Shown: positions 46,501 through 57,598 of the stretch, one piece after another
How positions within the stretch are numbered: position 1 is the first letter of the stretch
Layout of the letters: each line of letters begins with the position of its first letter
From: Dillenia suffruticosa
Taxonomy: Eukaryota; Streptophyta; Magnoliopsida; Dilleniales; Dilleniaceae
Direction of reading: 5' to 3'
Length of the DNA stretch: 64,000 nucleotides
NCBI GenBank assembly: GCA_033439265.1
Contig: JAVTVX010000031.1
Span: 16,226,001 to 16,290,000 of the forward strand
Made by a program: the position numbers and the translations under genes
Notes under the pieces: generated by a model
The model's database searches: none
Seen by the model: the letters and a program-made list of their open reading frames with translations, nothing else
What the model was told of the DNA's origin: nothing

Positions 46501-48706
46501 ATTGATTTTTCATTACAAAATCAACAAAAGCAATAAAAGAGGACAAGGAACAGACAAGTGAATGAGATGAACTAAAAATGCAAGATGAATAACGACACGT
46601 CGAGTTAGTCTTGTGCACTTCTTATCATGTGCTTCTTACCTTTCCAACTATGTTGCGAATTGGTTCTACAATGCTGCGTGCTTCCACTGTACCACATGTA
46701 ACACTTGGTAGCAAGGGGGTGAATACAAAGTAGTTACGAGGTGATAGTACCAGAACTTCATATGACGGACTTTTCAGACTTTTCAAAAAACTTATTCCTG
46801 CCCAACCTGTTCCAAGCACCACCACTTTCTTCTTTGTCTCAGCCTCTGAGGAAGCAACGGCATTTGCAGACTGCAATGGTTTTGGTGAATCAATGCCCTC
46901 TGCACCATGCAATGAGTTTGAATCTGCATATGCAACAAGACCACCTCCACTGAAATGGAAAGAAGGCACAAACAAAATATAATAAGTGACAAGAAAAGCA
47001 GAATCTAAAATAAGTTTGGCAACGGAAAATAAAGGTGTAATATTACTAGGACAAAAGAAATGGTTTATGACTGAATTGACAACTCTAACATGGCAAGATA
47101 TCCTTGGTCATCAAAGAGACATGATAGAATCTTTTAATTACAACATAAATAAAATTACACCATGGAGAATTTTGTCAATTTGTTCAATGACTTTTTTTTT
47201 TTTTTGGGATTTTATACCATCAATCAAGCAAATTTGACAAAATGAAATCTGAAAGGATAAGCAATGGAAAACAATTATATGTCAAAACAAAATGCAAGAA
47301 GCATAATGGATAATCATTTCTAGTCCTTTCGGTCCTCTCACTCTCTCTCTCTTAACAGCGGAGCTACTTCCTCTATGAAATTAATTTGGGTTGACTACAT
47401 GAATTGACATGAAAACACTTGCTTAAATATGTTATTTTCCTTAAACCATAGAATTCACTGATCTTATAGGATCTTCTGTCTCTCTCTATCTCTTTTTTTT
47501 TTTTTTTGGTTTATGTGGATTACTTGCCATAGACTAGTATTCGGATTTCGCTCAATTAATCCGGACCGGGCACTGTGGAGCCCTTTGTGGAGGGGTTGGC
47601 TCTTTCAAATCCTGTTTCTCCATTCCCGTGGCTCGAACCTGAGACCAATGGTTAAGAGAATGTAGCGTCCGACCACTACACCCATAGGAGTTTGGTGTCT
47701 CTCTTTAACTCTGAACGTATAGGAACATGACAAATGACCTTTGCACACCCATACAAATAAATGAGAAACAACTTCCTCCAAACCCAACTTCAGGATAGTG
47801 AGATCTATATCATGTAAACTCATCCAAGAGAGGCCAATTAGGCAGCATCATAGTACAAAGAAATTCAAGAAAATAAAATAACATAGGGCTGCTTTTACCT
47901 TAATTCTACACTGAAATTCTCAGGGAGTGGCCGCTAAATTGTTGATACTGAAATAGGTTGGTTACATCTTATTATAAAGAAAACCTGATAGTTAAGCAAA
48001 CTATTTCCATTATTTTTACAATCATTTCACTCTCCTTTAACTCCATTCTGCAATTGCAGATCTCAAATTCTCACAAACTCCAACATCTCATGCTTTCCAA
48101 ATTAAGACATGAATTCGAAAGTCGCTGGCTAAAGTGTACAGCTTGAAATCACTACCAAATCTTACCTAAACCAGCTTGAATAATAATTAACTTCATCCAT
48201 TTGTCTCAAAGAATTTTAAAAATAGGCAAGAGAGTGAAACGAAGAATGAATCGAAAACGATTGATTCACTCTCGTCAAACTTCAGCTTCTAACAATTGTA
48301 CATATCAAATTCTCTTTCGACCTCGAGATCTCACGCTTTCAGAACAAGTTTCAAATAGTTGAAAAAAGAAATTGAATGATTAAGAAGAGCATATAAATCA
48401 CAATTAAAGCACATAGATCTAGCTTGAGAGAGACAGAGAGAATCAAATGAAAACTAAATTAGTTAATGCAAAGCACTTCCACTCACTCAAGCTTCAAGTT
48501 ACAGTTACAGATCTTAGATTCTCACTCAACACTTCTCGCCTAATCGCAAACTTCCAAACAGAAATTTCAACTAAAAACTACAAGTGAGCTTGAAATCGAG
48601 CAAAATCTTCAAATCAAGTACAAGAATTCCTCAAGTACCTGATAGTCAAGATGGCGATGGCTTTCGAGAGATAAGGATGGTCACAAAAGACTCTGCAACC
48701 TCTCAT
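43505..48706 (-). CDS. NDB: External mitochondrial type II NAD(P)H dehydrogenase (NDB type)
   Basis: Rotenone-insensitive, non-proton-pumping dehydrogenase on the outer face of the inner mitochondrial membrane; it passes electrons from cytosolic NAD(P)H to ubiquinone. Ten exons: 48639-48706, 46640-46949, 46253-46459, 45746-45996, 45146-45365, 44888-44992, 44395-44667, 44189-44310, 43680-43799, 43505-43592. All are GT-AG and total 1764 nt, giving 587 residues. GTGWAG (69-74) is the FAD-binding Rossmann motif and GGGPTG (234-239) the NAD(P)H one. E271 in SLLEAGDHIL occupies the position that is Glu in NADH-type and Gln in NADPH-type NDB1. The EF-hand loop DKDNSGTLTVKE (398-409) is complete, so calcium control is likely. 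The C-terminus WTRRFIFGRDSSQI is the family's. Closest remembered relative: Arabidopsis NDB2 to NDB4. A SINE sits in intron 1. Confidence 0.95.
44131..44146. repeat. C12 homopolymer followed by GCGG in NDB intron 8
   Basis: Twelve C followed by GCGG in the intron between exons 8 and 9. It shares CCCCCCGCGG with the palindromic block at 43284-43304, about 840 bp away. Such runs are prone to sequencing and assembly error. Confidence 0.7.
47490..47705 (-). mobile_element. SINE in NDB intron 1, minus orientation
   Basis: Begins with a poly-T run (47493-47507). Read on the minus strand it has GGGTGTAGTGGTCGGACGCT (box-A-like) and TCAGGTTCGAGCCAC (box B), then a body with AATCCGGATTAATTGAGCG-like order. 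It is flanked by CT-rich TGTCTCTCT at 47477-47485 and 47696-47704; because the target is itself a CT repeat, the duplication is only probable. It is transcribed with the gene, in the sense orientation. Confidence 0.75.
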
Positions 48707-51158
48707 TTCCGCTTTTCCGATCTGTATTACTGAATACAATTCAACGCTAATCTTCACTTGTATAATAAACAAATGCCAAATAGGTGGGAGATGGTCGTAG
48801 CAGTGAGAGAAAGAACGTGGACATCTTGCTCGACTTGGAGCCCACGACCACGACAGCTAGAGCGGACACGTGGAAACCGTTAGTCCCAAGTTAAACGGCT
48901 TTTCGCCTTTTGGGGAAAGGACGGATTTGTGAATGTGGGTTCCATTTGAATTTTGATGATTTGATCAGCACTCACCAGCCGTTGACGGCGTTGACCGATG
49001 ACTGACGTGCTTGAAGCCGCCGACATATTTCACGGTTTCGGGAGAAGAAGGGATTGGACTCTCTCTCTCTCTCTCTCTCTCTCTCACAGTTAGAAGTTGG
49101 GCCAGGACAGGCCCATATGAGCACACGTTCCTCATAAACTGGCCTGTCGAATGGAAGGCCCAGCTCGGCCTACTAATGATGTAATCCTGGGATGGACATT
49201 TCATGTGAAAATGGAATTTAAACCCAAGTTTTCTGTAATCAAGTTGGGCTAACTAAACTATTCTTTGATATTGGTCCGGCTCAAATTGGCTTAAAAAATC
49301 GATTTTTAAGTTATTAACGTGCCGTTAATTTAGTAAATAAAAATACTAACCTTTTTAACGATCTCGATTTTAAAATTTGATAATAAAAAAAACTATATTA
49401 AGAGAGTTCTCACTTAAATTAAAACTAACAACGCTTAAATCAAATTAATCAAAATATGATACCAAATATCGACGGATATACTAACCCGAGGAAAAAAAAA
49501 AAAGGGATTTTAAGCTATGAGAGGTCTTATTTGAGAAAGCTAAGGTTAATTTAATTAAAATATGATAAAACATTTAAATTTTTTTATTAAAAAATTCAAT
49601 TTTTATTTATACAACTCATTAGTGGCAAAGCAACATATAATAGAGATAAATTTAAAAAAGCTGAAGGAATTTGGATTGCATATCTCTATAGACAATCGAA
49701 TGTGATTGTGTATTTCCCCAACTCCCAAAATAATAAGGGAAAAAAAAAAAAAAAACACAGAACTTCACAAACACTTGAATGACTCCTCGCAAAAGCAAGT
49801 CCACACATAATTGTAGTTTGAATTTATGCAAACCCAAAAGGAAAAAGCAAAGTTAAAAGGTCACGATCCGGTCAAAGGAGGATACTTGATTGATCTTTAT
49901 GAACTTTGTGATTAAATTTAGAAAGTTCTTCTATATTTCTTAGACATGCGCCCAATGTTTCGGTTCTAATTTAGATTCAAATCGAATTTAAATTTTATAA
50001 AATTTAATCAAAACTATAAAATTAATTTTATTTCTGCTTTAAAACCAAAACTTTCAGATTCAGTTGAAATTTTTATTTTTTTTTAACTAAAATCAGAATC
50101 TTTAAAAAATTTTAAAATCGAAATCAAAAACTGAATTTTGAAAAAAAAATGAAAATTGCTAACAATCGTAAAAAATTACGTAAAATCATAAAAAAATATG
50201 CAAAACTATAAAAATCAAAATTAAATTGAAACATAGTCAAAATGAAAATCATATTGATTTAGAATTAGAATCAAATGGAAACTATTCAATTTTTGTATGA
50301 TTTAAGAATTTGTATGATTCCTTAAGAACTTTAGGGATGTGTGGTGTTTGGTTTTTCCTCTTATTTCAAATCTGTCATAAAAACACAAGTTCTGTACGGT
50401 AGCCTCTGGATCAAATAATTAAGCTTTGTTCTTTCAGGTGACATGCATTCCAAATTCCAATCATTTCAAATTGATTGTTTTTTATGTGCACCTCAATTTT
50501 GTTGTAATGTCAAAAGATTCCAAAATCCAAACCTTCAGTTGTATTTATTTGATGGTATAAATTTTAAATGTAATCATATACTTCAAAATTTTGAACCAAT
50601 ATTGCACAAACCGCCTCCGGTCATAATTTGCATTGGTTTTATAAAAAAAATATATCTGATTAATTTGATTCAAATATTATGAAATTTATTAAATAATTAA
50701 CTCTCGTAAATCTTATTTATCTATTTTTATAATTCGAATCTGAGATTTATAATTAAAAAATATAATATCAAATCATTTCTTTGTAATCCTATCATATGTC
50801 CTTTATTATTTTATAATCCTATCATATGTCTAAAAAGTTCCAAAAATGCATTGGTTTAGAATGAGAATTGATAAGACTCACCATATCAGTTCTTCATGTC
50901 CTCATTCAAATAATATATTTCAATCTTCCTTTGTATCAATGTACATTTGAACATAGCAGTAGGACAATGGTATAGTATGTTCCATTGTGAGAAATTCCGA
51001 AAACCAGAAGCAAAACCTCAAATCCCAATCTCTCTCTTTCTCACTCCTCAACAGCACTAATCCGAATCCTTTCCTACACTTGTCAACCATGCATAATAAT
51101 GCTAGTTGACTCTTCATATTTTCACCGGTTGTCACACCGGTTGGGAAAGTTTGAAGAC
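48707..51158. other. NDB upstream region and intergenic stretch
   Basis: The left end should hold the NDB promoter. Contains a (CT)n tract (49059-49085) and AT-rich repeats, including SINE-body-like sequence in opposite orientation at about 49370-49470 and another at 50640-50780. No gene recognised. Confidence 0.4.
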
Positions 51159-52145
51159 CTATCGATCTCTCCCCGGAGAAATATCTATTTCTATTAAATT
51201 ATCTTCTTCCAATTGAATAATCAAATTTTCTCTCTTCCCATCTAATTTTATCTCTATCAATTCTTCTCTCTCCTCTTCATCCCACTTGAAGCAAATACTC
51301 TCCGGCGAATCACAGTCACTGATCGCCGGAAAATCTCCATCCGACGAGCTCTCGGAGTCAGATTCCGGATAGCAGAGTGACAACGAAGGATATGTTTCAT
51401 GACCCAGCTGACGTTTCGATTGGTCCTCCCTCGAAACGCTTAGATCTTCATCTGCTTCTTCCTCCTCACCTTCGTACTCTTCGTATATCACTTCCAACGG
51501 CGCTCTTACGTTCCAAAACGTGTCGGAGAAACATGGGCTCGACTCAAAACCCGCTTCCGCTTTGGGCTTTGTCTCAGCTGGGGTTTCAGAAAGTGATTGT
51601 TGGGCCTCTCCTGTTTCTTTTGTTTTTTCGTGTGCATTCCTCTGAATTGCCCCCAAACGGAGAAGGGTAAGTAGAAGAACGCCGGTGGAGATTAAAATCG
51701 GCGAGAAGATGATTTCGAAACGTTTTTGAGGAAAATATAGGAGAATTAAAGCGTGTAAAGTGACAATGCTAGAGAATAGAGGATTTGAAGAGAGAGATGA
51801 TATAAAAGAAAACTGCATCCCCACGAAATCTCTAATTTCTATGAATGCTGAAATGCTAAAACAACAAATTTTGTTCTTCTCTTCCGTGAAAAAAAGTGAA
51901 AGGAAGAAGAGAATGAGCCCGTTTAAGAGAAGAAGCAGAGATTGAGAGAAAGATATAATTAAGCGGGATTGAATCGAGGAGAATAGAATGAAAATCAGAA
52001 GGCTAACTTGAGCCGTCCCGAGAATAGTCTTGTGGATTATAAGTACTTCAGGAGTGCGTGAGAGCAAGGCAATGGAATACGAATATGAGAAAAGTGAGAG
52101 GAGGGGGTGGGTGGCGTATTTGCTAATGCAATTACCGAGATTCAT
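51159..52145 (-). CDS. Uncharacterised membrane protein with acidic C-terminal tail
   Basis: A 328-residue single-exon frame. Residues about 12-165 contain four or five hydrophobic segments (e.g. VSLLIFILFSSI, LLLLLNGLILFFLSLFF, SIVTLHALILLYF, ILISTGVLLLTLL). They are followed by a hydrophilic region rich in Glu, Asp and Ser (EEYEGEEEEADEDLS, SDSESSSDGDF) and ending LIEIDISPGRDR. I recognise no named domain; the layout (N-terminal membrane part, acidic soluble tail) recurs in small unnamed plant protein families. The long uninterrupted frame, the conserved-looking C-terminus and the GC content higher than the surroundings support a real gene. The first ATG is used. Function and membrane are unknown. 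Confidence 0.8.
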   Translation of the reverse strand: MNLGNCISKYATHPLLSLFSYSYSIALLSRTPEVLIIHKTILGTAQVSLLIFILFSSIQSRLIISFSQSLLLLLNGLILFFLSLFFTEEKNKICCFSISAFIEIRDFVGMQFSFISSLSSNPLFSSIVTLHALILLYFPQKRFEIIFSPILISTGVLLLTLLRLGAIQRNAHEKTKETGEAQQSLSETPAETKPKAEAGFESSPCFSDTFWNVRAPLEVIYEEYEGEEEEADEDLSVSREDQSKRQLGHETYPSLSLCYPESDSESSSDGDFPAISDCDSPESICFKWDEEEREELIEIKLDGKRENLIIQLEEDNLIEIDISPGRDR

Positions 52146-53351
52146 TTTCCTAATTCCATGAATGTAGGTATCTTTGGAAAGAGGGTTGGGCGCATTGCCT
52201 AAATATTCGGATGGGATAATGTTACTATGATTAAAAAAAAAATAGTTAGCAATTGAAAGAGAACATTTGATATATATGATGATGTCTATTACTATATTTT
52301 CAATAAAAGTTGTTACATGCGATTTTTAATGACTAATAATGTTTTTTTAATCTTTTTGTTCTTTTTAACTTGGTGAACAAAACTCAAAGTAAATATCTAG
52401 TTTTGATTGATCCAAATAATATACGAACCATGTTCTTTATTTTATTATTAAATAAAAAAGATTCTAATTCGAGATTTTTAACAGAGAAAAATGGAAATAA
52501 TACCGATTTAACTATAACTTATTGGCATAACCATGCTCTTCTTAGCAAATGCTAGGGTGTGATCAAATCACATACCACAACTACAGAAGTTCATACATTA
52601 AAATTCATCTTGATGGGGGTGATTCAGCATATTTAGCGTATATATTACAAAATTATAATTAGAAAATTAAAAAAAAAAAATTGCTAACATGGAAGGGTGG
52701 CCTCATGACGTTCTCCATTAGGTTAAATTTTCCACGATCAATATGGTAAAACAGGTATATACCTGATAAACCTTTCTATGCTTGGCAAGCTTACAAGAGT
52801 TGATCAGATTGTGAAAAATTCCTGGAAAATATATTACATATCCAGTGAAGACCATATTTTGAAATTCCGATTTTTCTTTTCCCCCTTCCCATTTTACCTA
52901 ATTTGTCACAAATGGAAATTTGATCTTGTGTTGTGTGATTAAATGAAAGAAGACGAGTTAATTAGTACCAGCTCAAAGGGTTTATCTTTATCTCTTCCTA
53001 AAGGAGATGGACAGTCTCCAGGGAAGAGACTCAAACTAATAATCATAATTTTAATCAACAATTATTAAATTTCCCTATAAATAAATATAAAGCAGCCATT
53101 ATGCTAAAAAAAATTATAATATTATATAACCCTAATATGACAGGTTGACACAGTTCTTTCTCATGGCCAGAGTGGGGGAAGTCATTCAATTTCTTCACCC
53201 TTATTTTCAACCATGGACACTTGTTGGGGGAGGACTTGTGTTATGGAGAATGAAAAATTGGGTGACAGCTATGAGATACATATAGAAGTGGGGGATGCCC
53301 CGGTTGATTAGAATTATTTCTCGCTTTTTCCTTTCCTACACTTTCCACTCT

Positions 53352-53354
<3 letters not shown>

Positions 53355-53389
<35 letters not shown>
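53355..53389. repeat. (CT)n microsatellite
   Basis: About 17 CT dinucleotides without interruption. Confidence 0.9.
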
Positions 53390-53396
<7 letters not shown>

Positions 53397-54133
53397 CATT
53401 TGCTTGTAGGTTTCAACATCCCCTTTTCTTGTGGGCGTGAACTTTTTGTGACAAGAAGCTTGCCTTGTAATCGTGGGGGACCTTGAATAATTGAAATTTA
53501 TTTTGTTAATGCCCAGATAGTTTAAGTAAACCTTACCTATATCATATGAATGACGTTAAATGAAAGACTAGGTCTTCCTTGAGAAAGTTCAATTTGTTTC
53601 TTAATTAATTTTTTTTGACCGTTTTAACTAAAATAAATTTGAGTTGGGTTTAGTCTCAACTTTTGCAAATAAGAGAGAGAGGGGGGGACAGAAAGAGAGA
53701 GGGGTAAGTTGGAAGAGGAAAATTATGATCCTTTTGGGACAAAGTTCACTTTTCTCTTTGCCCCCCCCCCCCAAGAGAAAAGAAAGATTCAAGATCACAT
53801 TGAGTGCTTGAAATTTTAGGAACAGCTGTCCTAACATAGACTTTCACATCCCCTTGTGCTTTCTTGACTGTGAAATGGTGAACGAATGGAAGATAAAGTC
53901 CATTCTTAAAGGATTTCGGTTAGGAAAACACCCTTTTTTGGGTTCAGGGAAAATTTCCATGAGAATTTGAAAAGGTTTAAACATAAATATTGAACAATAT
54001 TGTTGATAGTAATTTGTTACTCTGACAATGTATAGTAGCCTGTTTATATACCTATTTTTGTTTAGGAGAAAAAAAATATATTATATTATAAAAATATTTG
54101 TAGTTATTTAGGCTGAATGTTATTTTAAAATTG

Positions 54134-54135
<2 letters not shown>

Positions 54136-54170
<35 letters not shown>
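54136..54170. repeat. (AT)n microsatellite
   Basis: About 17 AT dinucleotides without interruption. Confidence 0.9.
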
Positions 54171-54172
<2 letters not shown>

Positions 54173-55390
54173 GCTACTCATCTTGATATCACAGCATCTA
54201 ATCAATTAATATATTATATTTAAAATTTTACAAAAAAAATTTTGGTCAGCTGTTTTGTGCCGCGTTAGAGCAAATAAAGGTCACAAGGGCCTTAAAATAG
54301 TTTCCCTAATATATACCTGCATATATATTATTATAATAGAAAGAGAGAGGGGGAGAGAGAGAGAGTGAGGGGGGGGGGTTGTGTTTTGTGTATATTTTCA
54401 AGGGAGTTCGAGTTCCATAGTGAAATGGAGTGGTGGAATGCATTGTACTTTGTATGAAGTTTGCAATTTGTCTAGTTTTCATTATCTTTGGCTCCATCGT
54501 GCATAAACAATGATCTTGAAAGATGGGATTCTACCCATCATGAAGTGCAGAGAATGTCTTCTTTTTACAGAGACTTGTGCTTCAAAATCCACACCACCAA
54601 ATGGGCGAATCGTTGCTCTTACACCACTGCAATATGGAAGTAGACAAAACTGGCCTTCTTTTGACAATATGATATTCTTGCGGGCTTGGATGATACCCAT
54701 ACGCCCTTCTCAAAGAAAAAGCTAGTCTCAGCTTTTAGGGTATGCCTTTGAAAGAAAAAAACAAATAAATAAAACTTTTATAACTAAGTACTGAGGTGGG
54801 TCTGCAAATATCGAAAAACGTTGCATGTATTTTGCCACCAGTTCATCAAACCGTAGTAACATGAGTATTATTCTTTCTCAAAAGAAAAGGAAAGAATTTT
54901 GCAATGTTATAAGAGAAAATGCAACTCATCTTAAACTGGTGTATTCCTTGAGCACATCACCGGGAATTCGTAGTTTAAAGTATTAATGTAATAATTTTGA
55001 GTATCGAATATTTTTGTAGAGAGATTTAAAAAAAAAAAATCTTTTTTTTTCTTTTTTTTTTGGGGGGGGGGGGAATCATATAAATCATAACATTTTTTTT
55101 TTCAAATGGGTTTTTGTGGTTGACCTACTTTTAATTAGCTTAAAAGTAGGCACTTAACTTGGAAAAGCATTACCAAATTAAGACTTTGAAGCAATAGAAC
55201 AACAATTGCGGGCGTGAAGCATATTGCATTCCATGTCTCTAACCATGCAGGTGTCCAAAGTATAATATAAACAACATATATATGGCTAGAGAGAATAATT
55301 CAGAAAGCTAAACATGAGTTTTTATCATAATAAAATAAAATTGTTTGTTTTTTTGAAAGAATGGATGGGTACAAATTTGTATGGATGATC

Positions 55391-55409
55391 TCACACACAC
55401 ACACACACA

Positions 55410-55452
<43 letters not shown>
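55391..55452. repeat. Compound (AC)n(TC)n microsatellite
   Basis: About 11 AC units directly followed by about 20 TC units. Open frames covering it on both strands are artefacts of the repeat. Confidence 0.9.
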
Positions 55453-55455
<3 letters not shown>

Positions 55456-55809
55456 TGCACACACATATCGAGGCCCCCACACAATGTCACATACTGCTTT
55501 GTTGGGTCTACCACTATATCCTAACATGGCTTTCAAGAAAATTCATGCACATGATAAAAGGTATGCAATAAAAGTAAGCAATGAACCTGAACCATAGCCT
55601 TCTCCCGGAGCTTTTTTCTTTCTTTTTTTTTTGTGTTCTGGATAAAAGTAAGCTAGTTCATCTTGATAAGATTTTGATGGATTTTTTAGTTCTGTATATA
55701 GATATAAAACCTTCAAAGAACCTTGGACCAGCGGAGAAAGAAAACTCTAACTAGGTCTATAACAAAATTGCATTCATTGAGCTTTCCATGTCAACACACT
55801 GAAGAGGCT

Positions 55810-55985
55810 TTTTTTTTATTTTTATCGTCGTCGGTATCTGGATGTTATCTTATTAATTTAATTCGAGTATTGTAGAACTTATTTTTAGGAATTGGATCTC
55901 CCAAATTCTTTTTTATTATTTTCAAGATTTATAATCGAAATTTCTGATTAAAAGAGTAGAGTATCGTTGACCACTCGTCTCAAAG
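55810..55985 (-). repeat. Decayed SINE-family copy with poly-T end
   Basis: A poly-T run is followed by CGGTATCTGGATGTTATC, TTAATTTAATTCGAGTATTG, GAACTTATTTTTAGGAATTG, ATCTCCCAAATTC and a tRNA-side segment GATTAAAAGAGTAGAGTATC. Block order matches the better preserved SINE at 21618-21818. Confidence 0.6.
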
Positions 55986-57598
55986 TAATTCACTCTCCCA
56001 AACGAGTTTGGTACTGAAGCGGTTCTACGTGTATCTCACCGATTAAAATGGACATATATAATGAGTTATCAAATCAAGCTACATAGATTTTAACCCACTA
56101 GCTATATGAGCTTTTGTTGATTGCCTTTGGTTGTTAGAGAATTTAAGTATGGAAGATAATATAAAATAGAGACCTAATGATTTATTATTTTATTAAATTA
56201 TAACATTAAGCTAGATTTAAATCAAATATAAAAATAAAAGAAGTCAAATATTTTTAAAATTAAATCAGATTTCTTCTGAAACACAATCTTTTCTGGCATA
56301 TGTAATTTGAAAAATTCTTTACATTTTTTTTCTGATTTTTTTAATATAGTACTTGACAAATATCGATAAATTTGGCATTAACTGATTATTTATTTAAGCA
56401 CCAAAAAAGATACTAGAGTGTCTTTTTGACTCAAATTATTAACCAACTTTATGCAATTCCAATTCAGTATCTCTCTCATCTTCCATCTCCCATCTCTTTC
56501 CTTCATTTCAATTGGTTTGTCAGCCTCTTTTGGGCCATCGAAGTTTGTTCAAATGTGTCTATGATTGGTTTTAGGAAATAGTCGAAGTTTGTCTGCTAAC
56601 TTTATTTGTTGCCAACTTTTTTAGCATTAGTGATGAAACAGTTCAATTGCCATATGCTTGAAGCTTATGTCCAATCAAATTCTCTAATTTTGCCAAGCCC
56701 ACTTGAGTATCTTAATTTTCATGGAACATGTCAATAATGAACTGCAAAGGGATGATCTTGTAGTTTGTGGTCTATGAAGTTGGATCGTTAGATGTTCTAT
56801 TTTATTTTTTCATTAAGGTCAAATCTAAACCTGTACTCGAGAGATAGTCGTCCATACACTGATAAGGGATGTATGGATTCTCGAGAAGAGAGAACCCATG
56901 GTGGTCCCCCTCGAACCGTCTAAATCCGACGAGTGAATAGAAAGTTAGATCTACATTGGATCTCACCTGAATCACGTAATCTATGATCGGGAGGAGAAGT
57001 TTCAAACCCCGTTATTTTGTGCATTTCCACTGCATTTTGCCAAAAGTAACTTTTTATTTTGTTTTGATTGTAATTTGTCATGTGCTACGAGAAACAACAA
57101 ATGAATTAAAAATTAAAAAATATATTAATAAAATTAAAATCTTTTAAATTTGAGTAATTTTAAATAATATTTTTTAATATAAACAATTTTTTTTTTGAAA
57201 CATACATAGATAGAATGCAATGTAAAATTGGGTTCAATTAATTTTTTAATCATTTAATCTTATATAGCAAATATAAGATTTATCCGATTAATTAGAAAAG
57301 CCACTATATTAAACACCGCCTAATTAAAGCAATATATGATGTACAAGCACTTCATGGTCCCTCCAATTTTTTTTTTCCCAATTTTTTAAGTAATAGCAAA
57401 TGGACAAAATGTTAATTTAACACAATGCATTTGCATTGACTATCAAAATTTATACCATTGTACAATAGAAGAGTATTACAATTGTCATAACAATCATTGC
57501 CTTTTCGATTCAAATAGTACCTCCCTCCCCCTCCCCCTCCAATCTTTCATCTGCAATGAAGGGAATTTTGCAAGGTAGGCCTTACTCAACTCCGCCAG

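Larger units (their letters stand above)
52146..57598. other. Intergenic, simple-repeat rich
   Basis: No gene recognised in 5.4 kb. Contains (CT)n at 53355-53389, a C run at about 53761-53772, (AT)n at 54136-54170, a G run at about 54371-54379, compound (AC)n(TC)n at 55391-55452, and a decayed SINE copy with poly-T at about 55810-55985. Two opposite-strand open frames of about 70 codons overlap at 54482-54725; neither shows a motif. Confidence 0.45.

Noticed and set aside
54482..54725. Overlapping 71-72 codon frames on both strands
   Set aside because: Neither shows a family motif, splice partners or a clear start context; the mutual overlap suggests chance.
55300..55597. Frames encoding RERERE or SLSLSL repeats
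   Set aside because: Direct translation of the compound (AC)n(TC)n microsatellite.
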